Source: DSOI01 sp041394885 (GTDB lineage Bacteria > Acidobacteriota > Terriglobia > Bryobacterales > Bryobacteraceae). From it: 64,000 nucleotides of DNA. Where the stretch lies: the NCBI GenBank assembly GCA_041394885.1, contig JAWKHI010000004.1:186001-250000 (forward strand). The letters are read 5' to 3'. The notes under the pieces are model-generated. The model did no database searches and was not told the DNA's origin. It saw only the letters and a list, made by a program, of their open reading frames with translations. The translations under genes were made by a program, and so were the position numbers. Shown here piece after piece: positions 9,531 through 18,962 of this stretch. Numbering within the stretch: the stretch's first letter is position 1; every line of letters starts with the position of its first letter.

Positions 9531-11906
9531 ATGCGCGCCTTGAACACCAAAGTCTTCCGTGACGCCGCCCGCAACGCCGGACAGGTCGCCGCCGTCGCGG
9601 CCGTCATCGCCGTCGGAGTGGCCACCTTCGTCACCATGCGGACCTCCTATCACGCCTTGGTCCGCTCCCAGGCCGCATACTACACGCAGTACCGCTTCGC
9701 CGACGTGTTCGCCAACCTCCGCCGCGCGCCCGATTCCCTTGCCGCCAGGATCGTCGCTATCCCCGGCGTCTCCGCCATCGAAACCCGGCTCGTCTACTCC
9801 ATCACGCTCGACGTCCCCGGCCTCCCCGAGCCCGCTTCCGGACGTCTCATCTCGCTCCCCACGGCGTTCTCCTCCGCCGTCGAACCCCGCCTCAACCGCG
9901 TCTACATCCGCTCCGGCCGCGCGCCCCATCCCGGCGCCCGCAACGAGGTGCTTGCCAGCGAAGCCTTCGCCGCCGCCAATGACCTTCATCCCGGAGACTC
10001 CATCCACGGCATTCTCAATGGCCGCTGGACGCGCTTCCTCATCGCCGGCATCGCCATCTCCCCCGAATACGTCTATGAATTGCAGGGCGCGGCTTTCTTT
10101 CCCGACAATCGCCGCTTCGGCGTCTTCTGGATGCCGCGTGATTCCGTCGCCGCCGCCTTCGGCATGACCGGCGCTTTCAACGACCTCTCCCTTCGCCTCG
10201 CCCCGGGGGCGAATCAGGAAGAAGTAATCTCCCGCCTCGATCGCATCCTCACCCGCTATGGCTCTCCCGGAGCCTACGGCCGCGAAGACCAGCTCTCGCA
10301 CCGTTTCCTCTCCGATGAGATCCGCCAGGACCGTGTCACCGGCACCGTCGTCCCGCCCATCTTCCTCGCCATCGCCGCCTTCCTCACTCACATCGTGCTC
10401 ACCCGTCTGGTCGCCCGCCAGCGCGACGCCATCGCCACACTCAAAGCCTTCGGCTACTCGAACGCCGCCATCTCCACCCACTACGTCCTGTTCGCGCTCC
10501 TGCCCGCTGGCCTCGGATCCGCCGCCGGTGTCGCTCTCGGAGCCTGGGGCGGTCACGCCCTCAGCCGGCTCTACTCGGACTTTTTCCGTTTCCCGCACCT
10601 CGACTACCGGCTCGATCCCAACATCGTCGCCGTGGGCGTCGTCATCGCCCTGGTTTCCGCGGTCGCCGGCGCTTGGCTCGCCGTCTCCTCCATCCTCCGT
10701 CTCCAACCCGCCGAAGCCATGCGGCCACCCACGCCGCCCGCCTTCCATACCGGGATCCTCGAGCGCACCGGCATCGCCGCCGCGCTTCCCCTCACCGCAC
10801 GCTTCGTCATCCGTAACCTCGCCCGCCATCCCCTCAAAGCCGGCGTCACCGTGATCGGCATCAGCCTCGCCATAGCGATCCTTCTCGTCGGACGCTATTT
10901 TTACGACTCCCTCTCCTACCTCACCCACGTCCAGTTCGCCGTCGTCGAACGGCAAAGCGCCACCGTCACCTTCCCGGAAATCCGCTCCCCGAGCGTAGTT
11001 TCATCTCTCGCCAACCTGCCCGGCGTGCTGCGCGTCGAGCCCTTCCGCTTCGTTCCCGTCCGCCTCCGCTCTGGCCATCGCTCCTACCGCACCGCCATCC
11101 AGGGCATCCCTCCGTCACCCCGGCTCCATCTCCTGATCGACAGCAACCTGCGCCCTGTCTCGCTCCCCCCGCAAGGCCTTGTCATGAACGGGACGCTCGC
11201 CCGCATCCTCCGCGTTCGCCCCGGAGACCGCGTCACCGTGGAGGTCCTCGAAGGGACGCGCCCGGTCCGGTCCATCCGCGTCGCCGCTCTGGTCGACGAA
11301 CTGATCGGCACCAATGTTTACGCCCAACTCCCGGCCCTGCACCGCATGCTCGGAGAAGCCCCTGCCTATTCCGGCGCATGGCTCGACGCCGATCCCGTCC
11401 TCTCGTCTTCGCTTTACTCCCGCCTCAAGGCCATGCCCCTCATCGACGGCGTCAACATTCGCGAGGCCATGATCGAGAGCTTCGAGAAAACCATCGCCGA
11501 CAGCCTCCTCATCTCGGTCGGCATCCTCTCCGTGTTCGCCGCCGTCATCGCCTTCAGCATCGTCTACAACAGCGTCCGCATCGCGCTGTCGGAACGGAGC
11601 CATGAATTGGCATCCCTCCGCGTACTCGGTTTCACCCGGCGCGAAGTGGCGGTCATCCTACTCGGCGAGCACCTGTTCCTGTCCGCTTGCGCCATCCCCG
11701 CCGGCCTCGCCGTCGGCCATCTCTTCTGCGCCGCTCTTGCCAAATCGCTCGAAACCGAACTCTATCGCCTGCCGGTGGTGCTCTCCACGCGATCCTACGT
11801 CTACTCGCTAGGCATCGTCGCCATCGCCACGCTGTTTTCCACCATCCTCGTGGCCCGCGGCGTCTGGCGTCTTGACCTCATTCAAGCCCTCAAAACCAGA
11901 GAGTGA
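9531..11906 (+). CDS. ABC transporter permease with two FtsX-like domains
   Basis: 791 residues, about twice a four-helix MacB permease. An N-terminal helix (VAAVAAVIAVGVATFV) is followed by a large extracytoplasmic domain, a cluster of three helices around residues 280-400, a second N-anchor (VTVIGISLAIAILLVGRYF), a second extracytoplasmic domain and a final three-helix FtsX unit ending near residue 785. This duplicated layout is that of the long FtsX/LolCE-like permeases that work as single-chain units. It lies between its ATPase and the adaptor gene, with only a few bases on each side. Confidence 0.9.
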   Translation: MRALNTKVFRDAARNAGQVAAVAAVIAVGVATFVTMRTSYHALVRSQAAYYTQYRFADVFANLRRAPDSLAARIVAIPGVSAIETRLVYSITLDVPGLPEPASGRLISLPTAFSSAVEPRLNRVYIRSGRAPHPGARNEVLASEAFAAANDLHPGDSIHGILNGRWTRFLIAGIAISPEYVYELQGAAFFPDNRRFGVFWMPRDSVAAAFGMTGAFNDLSLRLAPGANQEEVISRLDRILTRYGSPGAYGREDQLSHRFLSDEIRQDRVTGTVVPPIFLAIAAFLTHIVLTRLVARQRDAIATLKAFGYSNAAISTHYVLFALLPAGLGSAAGVALGAWGGHALSRLYSDFFRFPHLDYRLDPNIVAVGVVIALVSAVAGAWLAVSSILRLQPAEAMRPPTPPAFHTGILERTGIAAALPLTARFVIRNLARHPLKAGVTVIGISLAIAILLVGRYFYDSLSYLTHVQFAVVERQSATVTFPEIRSPSVVSSLANLPGVLRVEPFRFVPVRLRSGHRSYRTAIQGIPPSPRLHLLIDSNLRPVSLPPQGLVMNGTLARILRVRPGDRVTVEVLEGTRPVRSIRVAALVDELIGTNVYAQLPALHRMLGEAPAYSGAWLDADPVLSSSLYSRLKAMPLIDGVNIREAMIESFEKTIADSLLISVGILSVFAAVIAFSIVYNSVRIALSERSHELASLRVLGFTRREVAVILLGEHLFLSACAIPAGLAVGHLFCAALAKSLETELYRLPVVLSTRSYVYSLGIVAIATLFSTILVARGVWRLDLIQALKTRE

Positions 11907-11909
11907 ATC

Positions 11910-13118
11910 ATGAAAAAACTGCTCCTCCTCGCCCTCACACTCGCCGCCGCTTTCTGGATCGTTCGATCCCTCCGCCCGGATCCCGTCTCGGTCGAAACCG
12001 CTACCGTCACGCGCGGACCCATGAGCGTTTCCATCGAGGAGGAAGGCGAGACACGCGCCCAGGATCGCTTCGTCGTCGCCGCTCCCATCGCCGGCCGTAT
12101 GGACCGCATCCACCTCCGCGAAGGAGACCGCATCGCCGCCGGACAGACCCTCACCCGCATCAGCCCCCAGCCCCTCGACCCTCGCTCCCGCGCCGAAGCC
12201 TCCGCGCGCGTCGCCTCCGCCAAGTCCCTCTACGACGAAGCCGAAGACCACGCCAATGCCGAACAAGCCAAACTCCAGCTCGCCCGCCGCGAACGCCAGC
12301 GCGCCGAAACCCTCCATCGCTCCGGCGACATTGCGCTCGATCGCGTCGAACAGGCCCGCACCGCCGAAACCACCGCCGCCCGGGACTGGGAAGCGGCCCG
12401 CCATCGCCTCGAAGCCGCCCGCCACGACGTGGAAACCGCGCGCGCCGCGCTCAGTGCCGAAAGTCCGGCCTCCAACCCCGGTTCCGGCTCCGTCACCGTC
12501 CGGTCTCCCGTCGCCGGCCGGCTGCTCCAGATTTTCGAGGAGAGCGAGCGCATCGTCGCCGCTGGCGCGCCCATTGTCTCCATCGGCAATGCCGGACGCC
12601 TGGAAGTCGTCATCGACGTCCTGTCTTCAGACGCCGTCCGCATCCGGCCAGGCGCGCGCGTGTGGCTCGACGATTGGGGCGGCGATCACGCCCTCCACGC
12701 CGTCGTCCGCGTCATTGAGCCGCAGGCATTCAAGAAGGTCTCCGCCCTCGGCGTCGAAGAGCGCCGCGTTCACATCGTCGCCGATTTCACCGATCCCCCA
12801 GGACGCCTCGGTGACGGCTACCGCGTCCAAGCCAGGATCGAAATATGGCACGCCGGTGATGTCATCAAGATACCCGCCGACGCCGCCTTTCGTACCGGTC
12901 CCGCATGGACCGTCTTCGTCGCCGAATCCGTCAATGGAAAAACCATCGCCCGCCTCCGGCAAATTGACGCCGGCCACCGTGGCGACGAAGAACTCGAAGT
13001 CACCAAAGGACTCGAGCCCGGCGAAACCGTCATCGTCCGTCCACCGAGAGACCTCGAAGAACGGACGCAGGTCACTCCCGCCCCTACCGGCCAGCCAAAA
13101 CGGGAAGAGATTCGCTAA
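11910..13118 (+). CDS. Periplasmic adaptor (HlyD/MacA-type membrane fusion protein)
   Basis: 402 residues with an N-terminal membrane anchor (KKLLLLALTLAAAFWIV), a first lipoyl half (EEGETRAQDRFVVAAPIAGR), an alanine/arginine/glutamate-rich coiled-coil hairpin at about residues 90-180, the second lipoyl half (VTVRSPVAGRLLQIFEE) and a beta-barrel region near the end (GLEPGETVIVRPP). Adaptors of this class link an inner-membrane transporter to an outer-membrane channel. The start is 3 bases after the permease stop. No TolC-like gene follows; a sulfatase gene is convergent. Confidence 0.9.
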   Translation: MKKLLLLALTLAAAFWIVRSLRPDPVSVETATVTRGPMSVSIEEEGETRAQDRFVVAAPIAGRMDRIHLREGDRIAAGQTLTRISPQPLDPRSRAEASARVASAKSLYDEAEDHANAEQAKLQLARRERQRAETLHRSGDIALDRVEQARTAETTAARDWEAARHRLEAARHDVETARAALSAESPASNPGSGSVTVRSPVAGRLLQIFEESERIVAAGAPIVSIGNAGRLEVVIDVLSSDAVRIRPGARVWLDDWGGDHALHAVVRVIEPQAFKKVSALGVEERRVHIVADFTDPPGRLGDGYRVQARIEIWHAGDVIKIPADAAFRTGPAWTVFVAESVNGKTIARLRQIDAGHRGDEELEVTKGLEPGETVIVRPPRDLEERTQVTPAPTGQPKREEIR

Positions 13119-13135
13119 CCGGCAAGTCCCCTACT

Positions 13136-14506
13136 CTACCGCGGAGCATCGTCCGCCCACCGCTTCGGAGCCTTCCAACTCGCAGGTGGCGACGTCGACG
13201 CCTTCATCCCGTACGGCGGAGCCAGCTTGCGCCAATCGTCGATCCGCGCCGACAGTTCGCGGACCCGCTCCGGATGCGCCTGCGCTAAATCGTTCTTCTC
13301 GGTCGGATCCTGCTCCACATTGAACAGCATGTGCTTGGACTCGCCATCCCGGATCAGCTTCCACTCCCGGCTGATCAGACAGTGCTGCAGGTGGACGTTG
13401 TTCTGGATGGCAAAAAAGATGTCCTCCCGCGGCGTCCGGCTACCTCCCTGGATTTGCGCCCACAGGTTCACCCCATCCAACGGCAGCTTGCCCGCCGGCT
13501 TGATCCCCGCCGCCGCCGCCAGTGTCGGGAACGCATCCCACGCCGCCATCACCTGTGTTGATTTCGAGCCCGCCTCGACCCGTCCCGGCCATCGCAGCAC
13601 CGCCGGCACCCGGATGCCGCCTTCGAATACCGACGCCTTTGCCCCGCGCAGCGGCGTGTTCCGCGCACCCAGGTTGGTCGGCCCGCCGTTGTCGGAAAAG
13701 AACAACACGATGGTGTCCCGAGCAATCGCTTCCTGATCCAGCGCCCCCAGAATCGCACCCACCTGCTGATCCATCGAGTCCACCATCGCCGAGAACACCC
13801 GCCGCTTTTCATCCTTCACGCCGGCATACCGGTCGATCAATGCCTGCGGCGCCTGCAGCGGCGAGTGCGGCGCGTTGAAAGGCACATAAAGCAAAAACGG
13901 ACGTGACTTGTCCCGGGACTTGATACGGCGCACCGCCTCCGCCCCAATCAGCTCCGTCGAATACCCTTTCTCCTCGAGCGTCTTGCCATCGCGATGCCAA
14001 TCGAGCCCTCCTTCGCGATCGTGCGTGAAGTAGTCGATCGCGCCGTTGAAATGCCCATAGCTCGAATCGAACCCGCGCGCCCCGGGGAAGAAGGCCCGCC
14101 GCTGATGCCCCAAGTGCCACTTGCCGGCCATCGCCGTTTGATAACCGGCCGCGTGGAAAGACTGCGGCATCAGGTGCTCTTCGAGCGGTAGCCCATAATC
14201 CTCCCACGGCCGCACCACCGTGTACCCCGTCCCCAGCCGCATCGGCCAACGCCCCGTCATCAGCGCCGAGCGCGTCGGCGAGCACACCGGACACGAATAG
14301 AACCGGTCGAGTTGCATGCCCTCCCGCGACAGCTTGTCGATGTTCGGCGTCCGGATCTCGCCGCCGTGGTACCCCACATCGGCCCATCCGAGATCATCGG
14401 CCAGTAGCACCACCACGTTCGGTGTGCCCGCCCGGCCCTGCGAAGGCGCCCGCTGCTGCGCCGCGGCGGCAAGCGGAAGAGAGAGAAGTGTGCGTCGGGT
14501 CATCAT
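13136..14506 (-). CDS. Secreted arylsulfatase-family hydrolase
   Basis: About 457 residues. A twin-arginine-like leader (MTRRTLLSLPLAAAA) precedes the alkaline-phosphatase-like core: metal-binding LLADDLGWADVGYHGG, the sulfatase signature CSPTRSALMTGR whose cysteine (about residue 74) is the one converted to formylglycine, AGKWHLGH and FFSDNGGPTN. The enzyme should release sulfate from a carbohydrate or aryl ester in the periplasm or outside the cell. An in-frame extension to 16075 runs antisense through two plus-strand genes and is rejected; ATG at 14506/14503 directly precedes the leader. Confidence 0.9.
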   Translation of the reverse strand: MMTRRTLLSLPLAAAAQQRAPSQGRAGTPNVVVLLADDLGWADVGYHGGEIRTPNIDKLSREGMQLDRFYSCPVCSPTRSALMTGRWPMRLGTGYTVVRPWEDYGLPLEEHLMPQSFHAAGYQTAMAGKWHLGHQRRAFFPGARGFDSSYGHFNGAIDYFTHDREGGLDWHRDGKTLEEKGYSTELIGAEAVRRIKSRDKSRPFLLYVPFNAPHSPLQAPQALIDRYAGVKDEKRRVFSAMVDSMDQQVGAILGALDQEAIARDTIVLFFSDNGGPTNLGARNTPLRGAKASVFEGGIRVPAVLRWPGRVEAGSKSTQVMAAWDAFPTLAAAAGIKPAGKLPLDGVNLWAQIQGGSRTPREDIFFAIQNNVHLQHCLISREWKLIRDGESKHMLFNVEQDPTEKNDLAQAHPERVRELSARIDDWRKLAPPYGMKASTSPPASWKAPKRWADDAPR

Positions 14507-14536
14507 GTAGAGCATATCGCGATATAATCCGCCTTG

Positions 14537-15859
14537 ATGCGAAAGCCCATTCCGGCATTGGCTCTCTGCCTCTCCCTCGCCGCCACCGCACTCCCCGCCG
14601 ATTGGACCCAGTTTCGCGGACCCGGCGCCAACGGCGTCGTTCCCGACAACCCCGCCCTTCCAGACACCTGGAGCGCCACCGAAAACATCGCTTGGCGCAC
14701 CCCGATTCCCGGCGCCGGCTGGTCCTCCCCGGTCGTTTCCGGTGGACTCGTGTTTCTCACCTCCGTCATCTCCTCCGCCGAAACCGAGCCGCCCAAAAAG
14801 GGCCTCTACTTTGGCGGCAATCGCGGTAAACCCACCGGCGTCCATCGCTGGATGGTCTACGCCGTCGACGCAAAAACCGGAAAGCCCGTCTGGGAGCGTG
14901 AAGTCCAAAAAGGCGTCCCCGCCATCGCACGGCACCTCAAAAACACTTACGCCGCCGAAACCCCCGTCGCCGACCGCGACCATGTCTACGTCTACTTCGG
15001 CAGCGCGGGACTGTTCTGCTTCGATCACGCCGGTAAACTCGTCTGGACCTACCGGGTCCAGCCCAAGGAAACCCGCTACGGATGGGGAACCGCCGCCTCC
15101 CCAGTCCTCCACCGCGACCGCATTTACCTCGTCAACGACAACGACGAACAGTCCTGGCTCGCCGCCATCGACAAATCCAATGGACGCGAGATCTGGCGCG
15201 TCAACCGCGACGAAAAAAGTAACTGGGCCACCCCCTTCGTCTGGGAGCACGACGGCCGCATCGAAATCGTAACACCCGGTACGCAGCGCGTCCGCTCCTA
15301 CGACGGCGATGGCAAGCTTCTGTGGGAGTTCGGAGGCATGTCGTCGATCGTCATACCGACCCCGTTCGCCCGCCACGGATTGCTCTACATCGCCTCCGGC
15401 TACGTCGGCGATCAGGTCCGTCCCGTCTTCGCCATTCGCCCCGGCGCGCGGGGCGACATCTCCTTGAAGCCCGGCGAGACCTCCAATCGGTGGGTGGCTT
15501 GGCACCTGCCCCAAGGCGGACCCTACAACCCCTCTCCACTCGTCCACGGCGACTACTACTACACCCTCTACGACCGCGGCTTTCTCACCTGTCACGACGC
15601 CAAAACCGGCAAGGAAGTCTATGGCAAGGTCCGCCTCGATCCGGACTCCGCTGCCTTCACCGCTTCCCCCTGGGCCTACAACGGCAAGCTGTTCGCCGTG
15701 AGCGAGGATGGCGACACCTTCGTCATCCAGGCCGGTCCTGAATACAAGCTCCTGCGCAAAAACAAGCTTGACGAGATGGTGATGGCCACCCCGGCGATCG
15801 CGGACGGAAGTCTGTTCCTGCGCACCGCGACACATCTTTACCGCATCGGAGGCGAATAA
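14537..15859 (+). CDS. Secreted PQQ-like/BamB-like beta-propeller protein
   Basis: 440 residues starting at ATG 14537 with a signal peptide (RKPIPALALCLSLAATALPA) and the start motif WTQFRGPGANGV. PQQ-type blades follow, such as VYAVDAKTGKPVWEREV, LAAIDKSNGREIWRVN and LTCHDAKTGKEVYGKV. No calcium/PQQ active site or heme is apparent, so this is better described as a pyrroloquinoline-type propeller than as an alcohol dehydrogenase. WTQFRGP-type proteins are abundant in acidobacteria and planctomycetes. The gene is divergent from the sulfatase with only 30 bases between their starts. Confidence 0.82.
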   Translation: MRKPIPALALCLSLAATALPADWTQFRGPGANGVVPDNPALPDTWSATENIAWRTPIPGAGWSSPVVSGGLVFLTSVISSAETEPPKKGLYFGGNRGKPTGVHRWMVYAVDAKTGKPVWEREVQKGVPAIARHLKNTYAAETPVADRDHVYVYFGSAGLFCFDHAGKLVWTYRVQPKETRYGWGTAASPVLHRDRIYLVNDNDEQSWLAAIDKSNGREIWRVNRDEKSNWATPFVWEHDGRIEIVTPGTQRVRSYDGDGKLLWEFGGMSSIVIPTPFARHGLLYIASGYVGDQVRPVFAIRPGARGDISLKPGETSNRWVAWHLPQGGPYNPSPLVHGDYYYTLYDRGFLTCHDAKTGKEVYGKVRLDPDSAAFTASPWAYNGKLFAVSEDGDTFVIQAGPEYKLLRKNKLDEMVMATPAIADGSLFLRTATHLYRIGGE

Positions 15860-15863
15860 TCGC

Positions 15864-16658
15864 ATGGATGTCTTCCGGGATAACCTGTTCGCCGGCAAGA
15901 ACGCTTTCTTCACCGGTGGCACCAGCGGCATCGGCCTCGGCATTGCCGAGCGTTTCTCCGCCCTCGGCGCCACCGTCGTCCTCAATGGACGAAACGCCGC
16001 CAAGATGGACGGTGCCGTCGCCGCGATCCGGACACGCGGGGGCGCCGCGCACGGCTTCGCCGCCGATGTCCGCAACTACGCCGACATGGAAGCCGCGCTT
16101 ACCGCCGCGCGCAACCAGGTGGGCGAGATCGATTTCCTGTTCTGCGGAGCCGCCGGCAATTTTCCCGCGCCAGTGATGGGCATGTCCGCCAACGGCTTCA
16201 AGGCCGTCGTCGACATCGATCTGTTGGGCACGTTCAACACCTGCCGCGCCGCGCATCCCCACCTCCGAAAGCCCGGCGCGGTCGTCATTGCGATCTCCGC
16301 CAATCACGCCGAAGTCGCCTATTCCAATCAGGCCCACGTCTGCGCCGCCAAGGCCGGCGTCGAGTTGCTCATCCGCACCCTCGCCATCGAGTGGGGCCCG
16401 GAAGGCATTCGCACCGCCAGCATTCGTCCCGGGCCCATCGACGACACCGAGGGTATGCGCCGCCTGGCGCCAACCGAGGAGATTCGCCGCCACGTCGCCC
16501 GCACCGTCCCCCTCCGCAGGTTGGGAACCAAGGACGAAGTCGCGGATCTCGCCGTCTTCCTATGCTCCCGAGCCGCGTCCTATGTCACCGGCGCCGCCTA
16601 CGCCTGCGACGGCGGCATGGCGCTCACGGGAGCCCGTAGCCTCGGCGACGTCAGCTAG
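15864..16658 (+). CDS. Short-chain dehydrogenase, 2,4-dienoyl-CoA-reductase-like
   Basis: 264 residues with the NADP-binding TGGTSGIGLG near residue 20, NAG-equivalent GAAGNF near 97, and the C-terminal YVTGAAYACDGGMAL. At the catalytic position the usual YxxxK is replaced by QAHVCAAKAGVELL; loss of the tyrosine with retention of the lysine is the hallmark of peroxisomal-type 2,4-dienoyl-CoA reductases, which shorten polyunsaturated acyl-CoAs for beta-oxidation. The start MDVFRDNLFAGKNAFFTGG matches that group. It begins 4 bases after the propeller gene. Confidence 0.85.
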   Translation: MDVFRDNLFAGKNAFFTGGTSGIGLGIAERFSALGATVVLNGRNAAKMDGAVAAIRTRGGAAHGFAADVRNYADMEAALTAARNQVGEIDFLFCGAAGNFPAPVMGMSANGFKAVVDIDLLGTFNTCRAAHPHLRKPGAVVIAISANHAEVAYSNQAHVCAAKAGVELLIRTLAIEWGPEGIRTASIRPGPIDDTEGMRRLAPTEEIRRHVARTVPLRRLGTKDEVADLAVFLCSRAASYVTGAAYACDGGMALTGARSLGDVS

Positions 16659-16665
16659 CTAGACC

Positions 16666-16722
16666 GTTATGGCCGCCGCGACAGGAATTTTGTTCTCCCT
16701 ACTGAGTGGCGGCGGCCGTAAC
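16666..16722. repeat. 14-bp inverted repeat at the convergent gene ends
   Basis: GTTATGGCCGCCGC (16666-16679) pairs with GCGGCGGCCGTAAC (16709-16722), leaving a 29-base loop; only one pair is G-T. It sits just past the dehydrogenase stop and inside the last codons of the convergent glycosyltransferase gene. Position suggests a transcription stop or mRNA-stabilising hairpin serving both genes, but there is no T-run immediately after either arm. Confidence 0.5.
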
Positions 16723-18415
16723 GCGGGGATACCAAGGGGGCGGCGAGCCCCCTGTCTAGGTAGACAATCTTACCGCGCGCCACCCGTTCCCAAACCGCAT
16801 ACCCCGGCGGACCATGCAAGGGCGGCGCCGCCGGCTTGAGGATACCCCGCTCTCGCAACACTGCCAACGCTTTGGTCAGCGGCTCCTCCTCCGAAAACAG
16901 AAACATCGGAGTCTCCACCACATACCGCACGCCGTTGGACTCGAGCAGCCCCGCAAGCTGCTCCGGCGTACCCACCGGAGGCCGCTCCGATCCGTAAAAC
17001 AGCGCGTCCGGCCGATGCGGAAACGGCCGTACCGCCCGCCGTCCCGTGTATAGATACATCATCGTGTCGAGCCCGCTCGCGATCACTTCCCCATCCGCCG
17101 TGTTCGTCTTCACCCACGCGAATGTCCGCTCGAAGTCATGCCAGTCGGGTGGCCGCTCGAAACTCATCACCGGATAGCCGAGCCCCGCGTTCCTCGTGTT
17201 CCATTCCCGGATCACCGCAATGTTGGCGCCAATGGAAGTCACGGCCACACATACACCGAGCCACCCCAGATGGCTCCGCCACCGCGTTCGCCCTCCCGCT
17301 TCGATCGCCCCCGCCGCCACGAGCGTCACCAGCAGCGGCGCCAGCGGCGCCAGAAAACGATTTGGCGGCCACGGCCACACCAGCACGATCCCCAGATACA
17401 TCGCGATGCTGAGCGACAGCACCGACGTCCGCTGGCTCCACCGCCCCACTGACGCGCACGCCGCGCCCCCCAAAACCAGCAGCGGCAACGCCATCTCCGC
17501 ACCATACTCCCGCAGCCATGCCACCGCGCCCGAAATCGGCAGCGCGGCGATGCCCGCCACCGCCAGTGCGATGTTCGTCATCAGCACCTGCACGATATAC
17601 CCGCCCGCCAACTCCGCCCAAGCCCCACCGTAATCGGTGTAGTAACCCGGACGAGTCGACTCACCGAACGCGCCCAATGCCGACACCGACCACGCCACCC
17701 ACGGTCCCGCCAATACCCCCGCGCCCAACCCCGTCCACACGAAATTCCGGCGCCGCCACGCCAACATGCTGACTCCCGCCACCAGAAACGCGATCCCAAT
17801 GGACCGGCACAAAAACGGCAATGCAAGCACCAGGCCCGTCGCGAAGCCCCGCGCGCGGCTCTCCCGGGCCTCCATCGCCCTCTCCAGCCGCCAAAATGCC
17901 AGCACCGTCAACAGCGCAAACGGCATCTCCGACATCGTCAGCGTCGAATAGTAGGTTGTCTCTGGTGAGGTGGCAAACAGCAGTCCGATGAGCAGCGCAA
18001 CCGCCGGTCCGCAGTAGCCGAACCGCACACTGTACGCCGCCGCGGCCGTCAGCGCCCCGCCCGCCGCCATCAGTGTCACCCACTGCATCGCCACCACGTT
18101 CTCCGGAAACGCAGGCCACAGCCGCCAGATGCCCGCCAACAGTAGCGGATACAGAATCGGATACTTGGTTTGCGGCGGTGAGCCAGGCAGGTCGATCAGC
18201 CGATAACCCGTTCCCTCCGCCAATGACTTCGCGGTCGCCACGTAGATGGCATCGTCATGGTAGACGCCGGTCACCCCCGGTGACATTCGCCATGCGCCCA
18301 TCGCGATCAAAACCAGGCCGGCAATCGCGGCTATCAGCCAGTCCGCGCCTCGCAGCGGGCGCCGTCTGGCCTCCCCGCGCAGAGTATAGCCGCCCTCAGC
18401 GGGCGTTTTTGACAC
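16667..18415 (-). CDS. ArnT/PMT-like membrane glycosyltransferase (GT39/GT83 type)
   Basis: About 583 residues and ten or more membrane helices. The first periplasmic loop carries the acidic pair in VYHDDAIYVATAKSL, the position of the catalytic aspartate in ArnT, PMT and related lipid-linked sugar transferases, and a soluble C-terminal domain begins near residue 430. I chose GTG 18415 (MSKTPAEGGYTLRG) because longer frames overlap the start of the divergent small gene; the upstream codons read as filler. The last 20 residues are basic and cover the inverted repeat, so the true stop may be affected there. Acceptor unknown. Confidence 0.78.
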   Translation of the reverse strand: MSKTPAEGGYTLRGEARRRPLRGADWLIAAIAGLVLIAMGAWRMSPGVTGVYHDDAIYVATAKSLAEGTGYRLIDLPGSPPQTKYPILYPLLLAGIWRLWPAFPENVVAMQWVTLMAAGGALTAAAAYSVRFGYCGPAVALLIGLLFATSPETTYYSTLTMSEMPFALLTVLAFWRLERAMEARESRARGFATGLVLALPFLCRSIGIAFLVAGVSMLAWRRRNFVWTGLGAGVLAGPWVAWSVSALGAFGESTRPGYYTDYGGAWAELAGGYIVQVLMTNIALAVAGIAALPISGAVAWLREYGAEMALPLLVLGGAACASVGRWSQRTSVLSLSIAMYLGIVLVWPWPPNRFLAPLAPLLVTLVAAGAIEAGGRTRWRSHLGWLGVCVAVTSIGANIAVIREWNTRNAGLGYPVMSFERPPDWHDFERTFAWVKTNTADGEVIASGLDTMMYLYTGRRAVRPFPHRPDALFYGSERPPVGTPEQLAGLLESNGVRYVVETPMFLFSEEEPLTKALAVLRERGILKPAAPPLHGPPGYAVWERVARGKIVYLDRGLAAPLVSPRYGRRHSVGRTKFLSRRP

Positions 18416-18503
18416 GAGTTCCAGTGTAGCGAAACCACCCACCGCCCCGCCCGTCCGCCGCTCCCGGATTGATTGGAGAGACATGATACGATCGGGACTT
18501 CTC

Positions 18504-18947
18504 ATGGATTCCAAAGATCTGGCCCAGTCCGCCGGCCATTTGGCCACCGACATCGAGTATCAAACCGCTCCCTCCAAAGACGAACTCCGCCACATGAGTC
18601 TGCTCCGCGCCATCCATCCCATCGGGCGCGGACAGGCCGAGGCGTTTCAGGAGGGCGTCAAGCAGCACATCGAGGCGCTGCAGTCGGTCTTGAGCCAGGA
18701 TGAGGAACTCCGTATCTATCACTTCACCCCGTTCGAATCGGTCCGCGTACTACAGATCATGCTCTCGGCCTGGAATGTCGTCGTGCTGGTCGGTGTCGAC
18801 CCGGAGGGCAATCCCACGCAGGTGGTCAGCCATATCCATGCCGTCAACTTCGTCTGCAAAATCGTCAAGATCAAGCCGGACCAAAAACCTCAGCGCATCG
18901 GTTTTGTCATGCCAGCCGCCGAGCCGGACAAACCCCAAGCCAGATAG
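18504..18947 (+). CDS. Conserved hypothetical small protein
   Basis: 147 residues from ATG 18504 (MDSKDLAQSAGHLATDIEYQ); the in-frame ATG at 18483 is less likely. An N-terminal helical region is followed by a compact alpha/beta stretch: LRIYHFTPFESVRVLQ, WNVVVLVGVDPEGNPTQVV and HAVNFVCKIVKIK. There is no signal peptide, membrane segment or recognised motif. It is divergent from the glycosyltransferase gene and its end is close to the DUF885 gene on the other strand. I do not recognise a family. Confidence 0.65.
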   Translation: MDSKDLAQSAGHLATDIEYQTAPSKDELRHMSLLRAIHPIGRGQAEAFQEGVKQHIEALQSVLSQDEELRIYHFTPFESVRVLQIMLSAWNVVVLVGVDPEGNPTQVVSHIHAVNFVCKIVKIKPDQKPQRIGFVMPAAEPDKPQAR

Positions 18948-18962
18948 ACCGGCTCCGGACCG

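Noticed and set aside
9240..10955. 571-residue minus-strand open frame
   Set aside because: Antisense to the ABC ATPase and permease genes. Asp/Glu/Gly-rich, low-quality protein with no domain; caused by high GC.
14507..16075. N-terminal extension of the sulfatase frame to 16075
   Set aside because: It runs through two plus-strand genes with clear families; the sulfatase leader begins at 14506.
18391..18410. CGCCC-TCAGC-GGGCG followed by TTTTT, a perfect-looking terminator
   Set aside because: It is on the plus strand within the N-terminal coding part of the minus-strand glycosyltransferase and has no upstream plus-strand gene to end; likely chance.
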